A stretch of DNA of 64,000 nucleotides from positions 1-64,000 of the forward strand of contig CANMQI010000018.1 in NCBI GenBank assembly GCA_947499955.1, in the 5' to 3' direction. Both the position numbers and the translations under genes were made by a program. This stretch comes from an uncultured Granulosicoccus sp. GTDB lineage: Bacteria; Pseudomonadota; Gammaproteobacteria; Granulosicoccales; Granulosicoccaceae. This document shows positions 16,633-25,511 of this stretch, piece after piece. Under the pieces are notes generated by a model. That model was not told where the DNA came from. It saw nothing but the letters and a program-made list of their open reading frames with translations, and did no database searches. Each line of letters begins with the position of its first letter. Position 1 is the first letter of the stretch.

Positions 16633-17805
16633 ATGGCGCCCAAACGTATACTGGTCGTCGATGACTCGTCGATGTACCAACGATTGCTCTCCGATGTGAT
16701 CAATGCGCATCCACAGCTGGAGGTTGTTGGTGTCGCGGTCAACGGTCGTGAGGCTCTGGAGCTGGTGGAGACCTTGCATCCGCATCTGGTGACGCTGGAC
16801 ATCCTGATGCCGCAGATGGATGGTATTCAGACCTTGATAGAGCTGCGTCGCAACTGGCCGGCTGTGCGCGCTGTGATGGTCAGCTCGCTGACCTCTGAAG
16901 GCTCGGACGCAGCACTGGATGCCTTGACGCTGGGCGCCCACGAATACGCTGCAAAGCCGGTATCCGTAGGTGGTATCAGTTCCATTCGGGAGGCTCTGAG
17001 CAAGGATCTGATTCCCAAGATAGAAGCCTTGTGTGATGTCGATAGTGTCGATGACACCGTAGCGGCAGTCGCACCGGCAATCGTCGAGCATGCGCCCAGC
17101 AAGCCGGCCGTACGCACCGCCTCATCACAGGGACCCAGGCCGGAGCTGGTCGTGATCGGTGTGTCCACCGGCGGCCCCGATGCATTGACCCGTCTTCTGC
17201 TGCAATTACCCGCTCATTTCGATGTGCCGATCTGCATCGTGCAGCACATGCCTGCCGAATTCACGGGGAAGCTGGCGGCGCGATTGAATGCGGCGAGCGC
17301 GCTGACGGTGCGTGAAGCGTGTGCCGGCGACCGTCTGGAGGCCGGAACGGTCTATATAGCGCCAGGCGATTATCACATGGTGTTGGAGCGGGTTGGCGGT
17401 ACGGATATCATCCGTCTGAATCAGAACCCCATGGAAAACTCGTGCCGACCCTCGGCGGATCCGCTGTTCCGTTCAGCGGCATCCATCCATGGTGCGAGGT
17501 GCCTGGGTATCGTCATGACGGGGATGGGGCAGGACGGCCTCAAGGGGTCAGAGGTGATGTACGCCGCCGGGGCTGCCATCCTGGTTCAGGATGAAGCGAG
17601 CAGCGTAGTCTGGGGAATGCCAAAGCTGGTCGCTCAGGCAGGCATTGCAGAAGAGCAGGTCCCGCTGGAGAGAATGGCCAAGGCGATACTCGACCGTGTC
17701 ATGGGGGGCAGTGGGGCTGGAATCCATCAAGTGGGCAATGGCGGCGAGAAGGCAGCGAATGCTTCGAGTCATCAATTGCCGGGTTCCGGAGGGCTGACTT
17801 CGTGA
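16633..17805 (+). CDS. cheB: Protein-glutamate methylesterase CheB
   Basis: A 390-residue two-domain enzyme that demethylates receptors for adaptation. The N-terminal receiver has Asp56 in VTLDILMPQMDG. The C-terminal methylesterase has the catalytic triad Ser178 (GVSTGGPDA), His205 (QHMPAEFTG) and Asp301 (GMGQDGLKG). The last 40 residues are Gly/Ser-rich and probably disordered, a small extension over the usual length. Its stop overlaps the GTG start of cheR. Confidence 0.94.
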   Translation: MAPKRILVVDDSSMYQRLLSDVINAHPQLEVVGVAVNGREALELVETLHPHLVTLDILMPQMDGIQTLIELRRNWPAVRAVMVSSLTSEGSDAALDALTLGAHEYAAKPVSVGGISSIREALSKDLIPKIEALCDVDSVDDTVAAVAPAIVEHAPSKPAVRTASSQGPRPELVVIGVSTGGPDALTRLLLQLPAHFDVPICIVQHMPAEFTGKLAARLNAASALTVREACAGDRLEAGTVYIAPGDYHMVLERVGGTDIIRLNQNPMENSCRPSADPLFRSAASIHGARCLGIVMTGMGQDGLKGSEVMYAAGAAILVQDEASSVVWGMPKLVAQAGIAEEQVPLERMAKAILDRVMGGSGAGIHQVGNGGEKAANASSHQLPGSGGLTS

Positions 17806-18614
17806 GCGGAATCAACTCCAGCGACTTCGATTATGTCAGGCAGCTGATCTATCGTGAATCGGCAATTTCCATCGAACCCGACATGCAGTACCTGGTCGAG
17901 TCCAGGTTGGCTTCTCTGGTCAGGAAGACTGAGCATGCGGACATAGGCGAACTGGTCAATTGCCTGCGTGGCAAGCGGGAGCCTGGACTGACCGATCAGG
18001 TCGTGGATGCCATGACCACCAATGAGACATCGTTCTTTCGCGACGCCCATCCGTTCGACACACTATGCAAGGAGGTGCTGCCGCAGATTGCACGCTCGCA
18101 CAATGATACGATCAGAATCTGGTGTGCTGCCTGCTCCACCGGACAGGAAGCCTATACCATTGCCATGGCCATTCACGAGCAGTGTCCGGAGCTGGCATCC
18201 CGGGTGTCCATTGTGGGCACGGATATCTCGCGTGAAGTCGTGGCGAAAGCTCAGGCAGGCATCTACAACCGACTGGAAGTGAACCGGGGATTGCCGGTAC
18301 AGCTGTTGGCCAAGTATTTCACGCAGCAAGGTCTGGTCTGGCAGGTGTCACCCAGACTCATGGATATGGTCAGCTTTCACCGGCTGAACCTGATCCAGGA
18401 CTGGGGGGCGCTGCCTCGCATGGACATCATCTTTCTGCGCAATGTATTGATCTACTTCGATCCGGAGGCAAAGTCTACGATCCTTCGCAATACCAGTCGC
18501 GTGCTGAAACCGGATGGATGCCTGTTTCTGGGTCTGTCGGAAACGACATTGAATCTGAATACCGACTATCAGCGTGTCACTGCTGAAAAAAGCCACTATT
18601 ACAAGATTGCCTGA
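17802..18614 (+). CDS. cheR: Chemotaxis protein methyltransferase CheR
   Basis: A 270-residue SAM-dependent methyltransferase that methylates receptor glutamates. Visible motifs are VDAMTTNETSFFRD (about 67-80), the SAM-binding WCAACSTGQEAYTIAM (about 107-122), GTDISREVVAKA, and FLRNVLIYFD (about 207-216). The start is GTG 17802, overlapping the cheB stop as GTGA. A cheB-cheR pair without a chemoreceptor beside it implies that methylated receptors are encoded elsewhere. Confidence 0.93.
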   Translation: MSGINSSDFDYVRQLIYRESAISIEPDMQYLVESRLASLVRKTEHADIGELVNCLRGKREPGLTDQVVDAMTTNETSFFRDAHPFDTLCKEVLPQIARSHNDTIRIWCAACSTGQEAYTIAMAIHEQCPELASRVSIVGTDISREVVAKAQAGIYNRLEVNRGLPVQLLAKYFTQQGLVWQVSPRLMDMVSFHRLNLIQDWGALPRMDIIFLRNVLIYFDPEAKSTILRNTSRVLKPDGCLFLGLSETTLNLNTDYQRVTAEKSHYYKIA

Positions 18615-18656
18615 CCAGCGCAATTACCTTCTTGCATTGTTTGGGTTGAGATAGCC

Positions 18657-19106
18657 ATGAATATATTGAGTGAAGAAGAACTGAATGAGATCGTGGATGT
18701 GGTTTGCATGACGGTGCTCGACCTGCCGGTGCATCCCGGTGGGCGAGTGCTGTTGCAATCAGGTCAGTTTCTGACTGCCAGTATCGGCATTTCCGGTGCC
18801 TGGAATGGTGTTGTCAAGGTCAGGGTCAGTCTTGATTTGCTGACACGAGCGGCTGCCGACATTTTCAATATTCCGGTTGACGAGGTCGAACCGCGTGATC
18901 GTGTCGACACGATCACCGAGCTGACCAATATGCTCGGTGGCACCGTCAAGTGCATGTTGCCTGAAAGTTGCGATCTGGCCCTGCCGCAGATCGTGCCACC
19001 AGAGAAAAAGGGCCGCGAGCAACATGAGTGGACCTATTTCAGCTGCGAAGCAATGCCGCTGGCTGTGGCCGTCATCGATTCGGCGTCCGGCGCCAAGGCT
19101 GCCTGA
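18657..19106 (+). CDS. CheX-like CheY-P phosphatase
   Basis: A 149-residue protein of the CheX/CheC/FliY phosphatase group. The diagnostic helix reads ITELTNMLGGTVKCMLP, giving the ExxN pair Glu88/Asn91 that in CheX inserts into the CheY active site to speed dephosphorylation. It ends the che cluster after a 42-bp gap from cheR. It would replace CheZ as the signal terminator, which is less usual for flagellar chemotaxis in Gammaproteobacteria. The family call is motif-based. Confidence 0.8.
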   Translation: MNILSEEELNEIVDVVCMTVLDLPVHPGGRVLLQSGQFLTASIGISGAWNGVVKVRVSLDLLTRAAADIFNIPVDEVEPRDRVDTITELTNMLGGTVKCMLPESCDLALPQIVPPEKKGREQHEWTYFSCEAMPLAVAVIDSASGAKAA

Positions 19107-19382
19107 AACTCTGTCAGTACAAATCTGCAGCTCAGTCACTGACCCGGTCAGCTCCACCGGACGATGCCCTGCTATGGTGTCTTGAGTTCGTGTCTGCAAA
19201 CTATTGTCGCAACACCTTCCAGGCGTCACTTTCGAGCACATGTTGCCAGTCGAGTTGAACTAGACTGAAGCCTGTGGCGGGCATTGAACAGCTTGTCAGG
19301 CTAGCAGCTGTACTTGCCTCACCACTGTTCAGTGTGAGATTGCCCGTATGAATCGTGCGATTTGACAATGCTGGAGCGTGAC

Positions 19383-20231
19383 ATGGCAAGAGAACTCCCC
19401 CGAATCGGCAAACAGGCCGGTCAATTCCTGCTGATTGCATCCATGACAGGCCTTCTGGCCGGTTGCGGCGGCAGCGGCAGTAGTGATGAGGACGGCACCA
19501 TGGTGCCTCTGGAGGAACAGGATGCTGACTTTGTGCCTCTGGGCGAACAGGATGCTGACGATGACGGCATCATCAATGATGAGGATGACGACGCCGATGG
19601 CGACAATATTCCTGATCTGGATGACGAGTTTGTCGATCTGGATGGCGACGGGCGTGATGATCTGACGCTACTCACCGAGGCAGAGCTGGAAGGCGATCCG
19701 GGCAATGAGGGTGAGTTTGTGGAGGTTTCTGCTGAAAACCCCTGTGGCAGTGAACGCGGTACAGACAACTCATCTGCCAATGCCAACTGGAACGACAACT
19801 GCCTTGTGGAGCGCTCTCTGACGGGCGGTCAATTCGCCGATAGTCTCTTTTCTGCGGGTATTCAGCGTGTCCTTTATTGTTCGGGCTTTGGTGACGCCAG
19901 TAGCTATATCGCCTTTGCCGATGGTGAGTTTGGCGAGTTGAGTGAAGCGGCGACCATCGAATTTCAGAAGGCAGAGTCATTGACACCTGATGGTATCGTT
20001 GGCCGGGAAACCTGGGGGCGGTTACAGACCAGGCTGGAGTTGCTGGCACTGGCTGGTGCCAACGAAACACGTGATACCTATGGTTTCAGGAGCGGACGCT
20101 GTGCAGATATCCCTCTTTTCTATCAGGAATATATCAATTCGGAGGCTGGCGGCTGGACGCTGGTACGCAATCAGCCGAACGACGCCGAAGAAATTCCCTT
20201 TTCCTACGAATTACCTTTCAACCGACTCTGA
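19383..20231 (+). CDS. Lipoprotein with Asp-rich calcium-type repeats and peptidoglycan-binding-like domain
   Basis: A 282-residue predicted outer-membrane lipoprotein with lipobox LLAGC (Cys28). Residues about 55-97 are thrombospondin type 3-like, dominated by DxDxDG spacing (DDDADGDNIPDLDD, DLDGDGRDD), a pattern that binds Ca2+. After a Cys-containing stretch, residues about 160-225 resemble a PG_binding_1 fold, with FQKAESLTPDGIVGRETW. The start at ATG 19383 is preceded by GGAG at good spacing. This could tie the outer membrane to peptidoglycan in a calcium-dependent way. It is the first of four envelope genes on the same strand. Confidence 0.7.
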   Translation: MARELPRIGKQAGQFLLIASMTGLLAGCGGSGSSDEDGTMVPLEEQDADFVPLGEQDADDDGIINDEDDDADGDNIPDLDDEFVDLDGDGRDDLTLLTEAELEGDPGNEGEFVEVSAENPCGSERGTDNSSANANWNDNCLVERSLTGGQFADSLFSAGIQRVLYCSGFGDASSYIAFADGEFGELSEAATIEFQKAESLTPDGIVGRETWGRLQTRLELLALAGANETRDTYGFRSGRCADIPLFYQEYINSEAGGWTLVRNQPNDAEEIPFSYELPFNRL

Positions 20232-20271
20232 TGGGTTTGCCGCTGAGACCCGGTGTCTGGACTGACTGATC

Positions 20272-21318
20272 ATGCTCAGAAGCCTGCAAGTGGCAACAGC
20301 CTCGGGGCTGTGTGCGGTGGCAGTTGTCGCCGGGCTCTGGCTGTCTCACGATCCCGGCGGGCACTCGGCAGACCAGGGCCCGGTTGTTCAACGTGGCTTG
20401 CAGACGGGAGAGGCAGGTTATCCGGAATCCCCTGCTTCACCCTTTGCGGTATCTACCGATACCTCCGTGCCCGGAGCCGCTACCGTTGTCGCAGTACCAT
20501 CTGATCACTCGCCACTGCAACCCGACGATCGATTGAACGAATCGGCCTTGCCTGCGTCACTGCCGCTGATTGACGTATCAGAGCTGGCACGCACGGCTAT
20601 CAGCGATGAAGACTTTGACGCCTTGGTCGCCCGATTACGAGCAGACCCGGCTTTGCTTCGCAGCCTGGTCGATGAATTCCGGCAAGAACAGGACCTCGAT
20701 CGCCGGCAGCTTCTGATGAAACTGCTGGGTCATGCTGGCGGGGCGGATGTCACGCTGCTGGCCAGCGAGCTTGTCTACTCGGGCAATGAGCAGTCGCGTC
20801 AGCTCGGTTTGCAGATGCTGCAACGAGCGCAACCCGGCAGCGCCGAGGTGCAGCAGATTGCCTCCGAGCTGCTGGCCACCGAGATTGAACCTGATACTCT
20901 GGTGAGTACGCTGGCTACACTTGCAAGGCCCGGTACGGTGGATACCGGGAATCGCACACTGCTTGCAGACCAGGTTGCTGTCATGGCCTCACATCCCGAT
21001 GCCGGTGTCAGAGGCGTCAGCCTCGATATCCTGTCGCGTTTGAGTGTCGATGGCCGTGATACGCCTGTCCTGCTTGCAGGTCTTGCTGACAGCAGTGAGC
21101 GGGTGCGTGAGGCAGCAGCCTATGCGCTTGTCGATCACGAAGACGACAGTGTTGCGGTACGCAGCTCGCTGTGGCAACTGCTGCGCAAGCCGGATGGGGC
21201 CAAGTCAACCCGCAGTGCCGCCATCCTGGCATTGCGCAGTCTGACACTCTCTGACGAAGAACGGGATGAGCTGAAGGCGATTGAACGCCAAGTCAATACG
21301 GTCAGGAGGCGGCCCTAG
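20272..21318 (+). CDS. Membrane-anchored HEAT-repeat protein
   Basis: A 348-residue protein with an N-terminal hydrophobic segment (about 7-25) that may be a signal peptide or anchor. A Pro/Ser-rich linker follows. From about residue 120 onward is an alpha-solenoid of HEAT-like repeats, with recurring segments such as LLKLLGHAGGADVTLLASEL, VMASHPDAGVRGVSLDIL and GLADSSERVREAAAYALVD. HEAT solenoids bind proteins; no enzyme motif is present. It starts 40 bp after the lipoprotein gene and lies before the adaptor/protease pair, suggesting a common role in the envelope. No precise family is recognised. Confidence 0.7.
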   Translation: MLRSLQVATASGLCAVAVVAGLWLSHDPGGHSADQGPVVQRGLQTGEAGYPESPASPFAVSTDTSVPGAATVVAVPSDHSPLQPDDRLNESALPASLPLIDVSELARTAISDEDFDALVARLRADPALLRSLVDEFRQEQDLDRRQLLMKLLGHAGGADVTLLASELVYSGNEQSRQLGLQMLQRAQPGSAEVQQIASELLATEIEPDTLVSTLATLARPGTVDTGNRTLLADQVAVMASHPDAGVRGVSLDILSRLSVDGRDTPVLLAGLADSSERVREAAAYALVDHEDDSVAVRSSLWQLLRKPDGAKSTRSAAILALRSLTLSDEERDELKAIERQVNTVRRRP

Positions 21319-21397
21319 AGAGCAGTACCGCAGCATACTGTTTGGCAGGATAGTTGCTCAACCGAGTGTCCTGTCCCTGACTACAATCTGATGTTCA

Positions 21398-23233
21398 ATG
21401 CCCGCTGCTGACGATCTGCTGGTCGCCTCTCAAGCCGAAACAGGCCGTGCAGATCGGCTTGCCGGCAGCCTGACTGAAAAGGGTGACACCACGGCTGGAC
21501 AGGAAGAAGTCTGGTTGCTCTGGGTGTCCGAGTTACTGAAAGGTTCCCGCGGACTGGCATTGTTGCATATCAGCGAATCCGGCTCGGCGACAGTCTCGGC
21601 GCAAACACCGACAGCTCTCTCGATTCCCGTGGCCGGTCTGGCACTGGCTCGCCGAGCCGCTGCTCGCGGCAGTCGTCAACGATTGATATTGCCCGGTTCA
21701 GGGGATGTGTTGTTGAGTTTGCCGTTGCCTGCCCGGCGTGAAAACGAGCGGGTCTCACGTGTTCTTCTGCTGCTCAACGGCGCGCTGAACCCGCAACAGC
21801 AAAGTAGTTTGCTGGGGCTGGCGAACTGGGCACTGAAGAGCGCTCGTTGGTGGTTGAATGCAACTCCAGCCCCAATGGATATCTTTTCGGTACAGAACGA
21901 CACTCTAACCGAACCCTTGAACATTACGCAGCTGGTGAATCGGCTGGGGACGCATTATCCGGGCACCGTCTGTGCCTTGCACTGGATGCGAGCTGATCGA
22001 GGCGGGCGGCGCTTGTCACGTGTGATGGCGGTGTCCGGACAATCCACGATAGATCGCTCAGGGGCCGCAGTTCGCAGGATGGCGCAGAGCGCTGATGACC
22101 GCTATGCCGAAGGCTCTGCCTTGCCGCTGTACAAGGTGCGCTCGACGTCCCGGGACGCACGCGCACCCGCTGAGCTGAACGATGCTGAATTGCCCTGGGC
22201 TGCGTGCCTGTGGGTGCCGGTCAGCGCTGGTGGCGAACTGCTGGTCGTGTCTCTGCACTGGCATGACGAGATCGTGCTGCCGGATAGGGAGCGTGAACGC
22301 TTGCTTGCCGCTCTGCCACCGGCGGTGCAGAGCGCCTGGTTGCAACAACGGTACAGTCAGAGCCTGCCACAACTGGTGTGGTCTCGCTGGCGGGGCTGGC
22401 TGAAGACCCGGTTTCAGGGAGGCTTGAAGCGCTGGTTTCAGGCGGGACTGCTGAGCCTTGTCATGCTGGCACTGCTGTGGCCGGTGGAAAAACGTCTGTC
22501 AGCAGATGTCATCGTCGAGGCTGCTGAGCGACATGCCTTGATTGCACCGCTGGATGGCTACGTCAAGTCGGTGCAGGCACGGGCAGGCGATCGCGTGGCC
22601 AAGGGAGAACTGCTGGCCAGACTCGATGATGAGGACCTGCTGCGTCAGGCTGACAAATGGGCCGCTGAGGCCAGCAAGAACCAGCAGGATCACCTCAGTG
22701 CGCTGGCTGCGCATGATCGTGTGGAATTGAGTTCGTTGCGAGAGAATCGCCTGCTGATACAGACCGAACTGGAGCAGGTCAGGGCACAGCTGGCGCGGCA
22801 TGAGCTGCGAGCACCGGTGGCGGGTATCGTGCTCAGCGATGCGGTGGAGGATGCGCTGGGCTCGGCTGTGAAAGCCGGCAAGATCCTGTTCGAAGTCGGC
22901 TCGGCCGATCAGTACAGGCTGGCTCTGCAAGTGCCGGAGCGCCGTATTTCAGAGGTACAACCCGGACAGCTTCTGAGTCTGCGTATGGCCGCGGACCCCA
23001 AGAAGCGTAGCCAGGCGCGCGTCGATATTCTCATACCAGTGGCCACTGCCAGCCAGGGGCAGAACACGTTCAAGGTCTATGCCTCCCCGTTGGAAAGAGA
23101 TGCCGGCTTGCGGCCGGGCATGAAGGGTATCGGCAAGATTCTGGTCGGGCGTGAGTCGCGCCTGATGCAATGGTGGGACTCGCTGTGGACCCGCTGCGTC
23201 TGGCTGGCCTGGACGCTTGGGCTGGTGGCATGA
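21398..23233 (+). CDS. HlyD-type membrane fusion protein with long cytosolic GAF-like N-terminus
   Basis: A 611-residue protein. Residues 1 to about 335 are cytoplasmic and contain a region resembling a GAF domain (about 180-310, with ACLWVPVSAGGELLVVSLHW). One transmembrane helix follows at about 345-363 (GLLSLVMLALLWPVEKRL). The periplasmic part is HlyD-like: lipoyl half-motif LIAPLDGYVKSVQARAGDRV, a coiled-coil hairpin (about 410-465), the second lipoyl half HELRAPVAGIVLSDAVED, and a beta-barrel domain ending in GLRPGMKGIGKILVG. Ordinary HlyD proteins lack the large N-terminal sensory-like part. The stop overlaps the M50 gene (ATGA), so the two form a pair. No ABC ATPase gene is next to them. 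Confidence 0.75.
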   Translation: MPAADDLLVASQAETGRADRLAGSLTEKGDTTAGQEEVWLLWVSELLKGSRGLALLHISESGSATVSAQTPTALSIPVAGLALARRAAARGSRQRLILPGSGDVLLSLPLPARRENERVSRVLLLLNGALNPQQQSSLLGLANWALKSARWWLNATPAPMDIFSVQNDTLTEPLNITQLVNRLGTHYPGTVCALHWMRADRGGRRLSRVMAVSGQSTIDRSGAAVRRMAQSADDRYAEGSALPLYKVRSTSRDARAPAELNDAELPWAACLWVPVSAGGELLVVSLHWHDEIVLPDRERERLLAALPPAVQSAWLQQRYSQSLPQLVWSRWRGWLKTRFQGGLKRWFQAGLLSLVMLALLWPVEKRLSADVIVEAAERHALIAPLDGYVKSVQARAGDRVAKGELLARLDDEDLLRQADKWAAEASKNQQDHLSALAAHDRVELSSLRENRLLIQTELEQVRAQLARHELRAPVAGIVLSDAVEDALGSAVKAGKILFEVGSADQYRLALQVPERRISEVQPGQLLSLRMAADPKKRSQARVDILIPVATASQGQNTFKVYASPLERDAGLRPGMKGIGKILVGRESRLMQWWDSLWTRCVWLAWTLGLVA

Positions 23234-25344
23234 CAAGGCCGGTCGTGATGTCACCACAGGCCGTACAGGACGAACTGGATTGCATGCCTTCACTGGCACC
23301 TCATGTTCGCGTGCAGGAGCAGTGCATTCGCAATCGTCGCTGGGCTGTCGTGCAGAATACCGTTTCCGGCAACTTCGTGAGAATTGACGCCGGATTATGG
23401 CAGGCACTGAGGCAGCTGCAGGGTGATTGCTCGCTGCGAGACTGGCTGGCACGACACCAGTCCCGCTTCGATTCCATGAGCCTGCTGGAATCAGTGACAC
23501 ATCTGCAGCGGCACGGTGTGCTGCAGGGCATGCCGGCCAGACAAACCCCTGCGGTGACAGCCGGCGGGGGTTCCATCAATCCCCTGATGCTGAAACTGCC
23601 TCTGTGCAACCCATCGCCGCTACTGAACTGGCTGGCACGTCACAGCCTGCTGCTCGGTGGTCGCATGGTCCTGCTGTCCATGCTGCTGTTGTTCAGTGTC
23701 GCCGTGGTGCTGGGCCTGTTCAACTCCGAGCGGTTATTGCATGACTGGAACCGCCTGTTGTCGGCACCGGAGCAATGGTGGCAGTACCTGTTGCTGTACC
23801 CGTGCCTGAAATGCCTGCATGAATTGTCACACGGCCTGGTCCTGAAACGACTGGGTGGGGATGTGCGTGAAGCCGGGTTGTCATTGCTGGTACTGATGCC
23901 GGTGCCTTATGTCAATGCGACGGATGTCTGGTCACTGCCGCGTCGTCGCGATCGCCTGGCCGTGACCGCTGCGGGCATGTTGTGTGATCTGAGTCTGGCG
24001 AGCATTGCCCTTATCCTGTGGCATAACCTGGAAAGCGGTGCATTGACCGATATGGCTTTTGCCGTGATGCTGATGGGATTCATCTCGGTGCTCATGTTCA
24101 ACGCCAACCCCTTGTTGAAGTTCGATGGCTATTACCTGCTGGAGGACCTGCTCGACAGCCCGGGGCTGGCACGCAGATCACTGGCTTACTGGCAATATCT
24201 GTTCAAGCGCTACCTCTTTGCTGCCAAGGGGGTCATGCGACCGTTGATCGCCGACGGCGAGCGTCGCTGGCTACTGCCCTACGGTCTTGCCAGTCTGGTG
24301 TATCGAATCAGCATCTCCATCGTCATTTCGGTGTTCCTGATATCCCGGTTTCACGAGATAGGCCTGCTGCTGGCAGCGTTCTCGATCGTGCCGATGTTCA
24401 TTCGCCCGCTGCCACGACTGGCAAGCTATCTGGTCTGTTCGACGCAACTGCAGGGGCAACGTCTGAGAGCCGCGAGCAGATTGTTGCTGCTGAGTACGCT
24501 CATGATCCTGCCGATCCTGTTGTTGCCACTGCCCTCTTCCACACGAGCCGAAGGCATCGTCTGGAGTCCCGGGCAAACCGAAGTCTTCGTGCCTGAAGGC
24601 GGCGAGATAGCACAGTGGCAGGTGCACAACGGTGAAGCGGTATCGGCAGGCCAGTTGCTGGTGCAATTGCTGGCACCGGAACTGGATATGGAGCGGCAAC
24701 GTCAGGAATCGCAACTTGCCCTGTTGCAACTCGACTATGCCGCACAGCGCCAGCAAACGCCGGAACGTGCGGCGATCACAAGAGTCGAGATGGATCGCTT
24801 GCAAGAGCTGCTGAGTACCTTGCAGCACAGGATCGCATCACTGCGTGTGGTAGCGCCACACGATGGTCGCATTGCCTTTCCCGAAGAGAGGCTTCTCAGC
24901 GGGCAGCGAGTGCCGCAGGGGGAGTTGCTCACATACGTGGTGGGCACGGAGCCGGTGGTCGTCAGGGCGGTGGTGAATCAACATCAGCTGGGCAAGCTGC
25001 AGGCCGGTGTGAGACAGGCGCAAGTACGATTTGTCGATGATATCACCCGGGTGGTGCCGGCCAGCCTGGCTCGTCAGTTGCCCGTGGGGACGACCCGTTT
25101 GCCAAGCATGGCGCTGGCGAACAATGGCTTTGGCGGTATCGCTGTGCAATCGGGAGACGGGGATATGCAGACACTGGAAGAGGTTTTCGAGCTGGAGCTT
25201 GCACTCGATGAGCACATTGATGCACAAGCCCATGGCGGCCTTGGCGGGCGGGCCTTCATCACCTTGAGTCATCCGCCGGAAACGCTGGGGGCACGCTGGT
25301 GGCGAGGTTCTCGTCAGTTGTTGCTCAAGCACCTGGGAGCCTGA
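23230..25344 (+). CDS. M50 (site-2-protease-like) membrane protein with PqqD-like N-terminus and lipoyl-like C-terminus
   Basis: A 704-residue polytopic protein. The N-terminal 95 residues resemble a PqqD/RRE winged-helix domain (LAPHVRVQEQCIRNRRWAVV). An M50 zinc metalloprotease membrane core follows, with HELSH at 197-201 (HExxH) and the third-ligand motif NPLLKFDGYY at 293-302, plus several hydrophobic helices to about 440. The C-terminal part has split lipoyl-like halves: EIAQWQVHNGEAVSAGQLL and LRVVAPHDGRIAFPEERL flank a short coiled coil, as in membrane-fusion adaptors. The start ATG 23230 overlaps the adaptor stop. Related YydH/M50-adaptor proteins are poorly characterised. The active-site motifs look intact, so it may cleave or escort an exported peptide or protein. 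Confidence 0.78.
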   Translation: MTRPVVMSPQAVQDELDCMPSLAPHVRVQEQCIRNRRWAVVQNTVSGNFVRIDAGLWQALRQLQGDCSLRDWLARHQSRFDSMSLLESVTHLQRHGVLQGMPARQTPAVTAGGGSINPLMLKLPLCNPSPLLNWLARHSLLLGGRMVLLSMLLLFSVAVVLGLFNSERLLHDWNRLLSAPEQWWQYLLLYPCLKCLHELSHGLVLKRLGGDVREAGLSLLVLMPVPYVNATDVWSLPRRRDRLAVTAAGMLCDLSLASIALILWHNLESGALTDMAFAVMLMGFISVLMFNANPLLKFDGYYLLEDLLDSPGLARRSLAYWQYLFKRYLFAAKGVMRPLIADGERRWLLPYGLASLVYRISISIVISVFLISRFHEIGLLLAAFSIVPMFIRPLPRLASYLVCSTQLQGQRLRAASRLLLLSTLMILPILLLPLPSSTRAEGIVWSPGQTEVFVPEGGEIAQWQVHNGEAVSAGQLLVQLLAPELDMERQRQESQLALLQLDYAAQRQQTPERAAITRVEMDRLQELLSTLQHRIASLRVVAPHDGRIAFPEERLLSGQRVPQGELLTYVVGTEPVVVRAVVNQHQLGKLQAGVRQAQVRFVDDITRVVPASLARQLPVGTTRLPSMALANNGFGGIAVQSGDGDMQTLEEVFELELALDEHIDAQAHGGLGGRAFITLSHPPETLGARWWRGSRQLLLKHLGA

Positions 25345-25511
25345 CTTGAAACGGTTATTTGTGCCCGAGTCGCCTCAGAGGATCATTACTTGCTGTTTGC
25401 TACAGATGAATTCGACGAGGTTGCCATCATGACCGACGGCCAGACAATGTGCAGCGGTGCGTCCGCCGTATGGCCTGGCAAGGCCGTAGCCGTGCATCGG
25501 AAGTCCTGACA

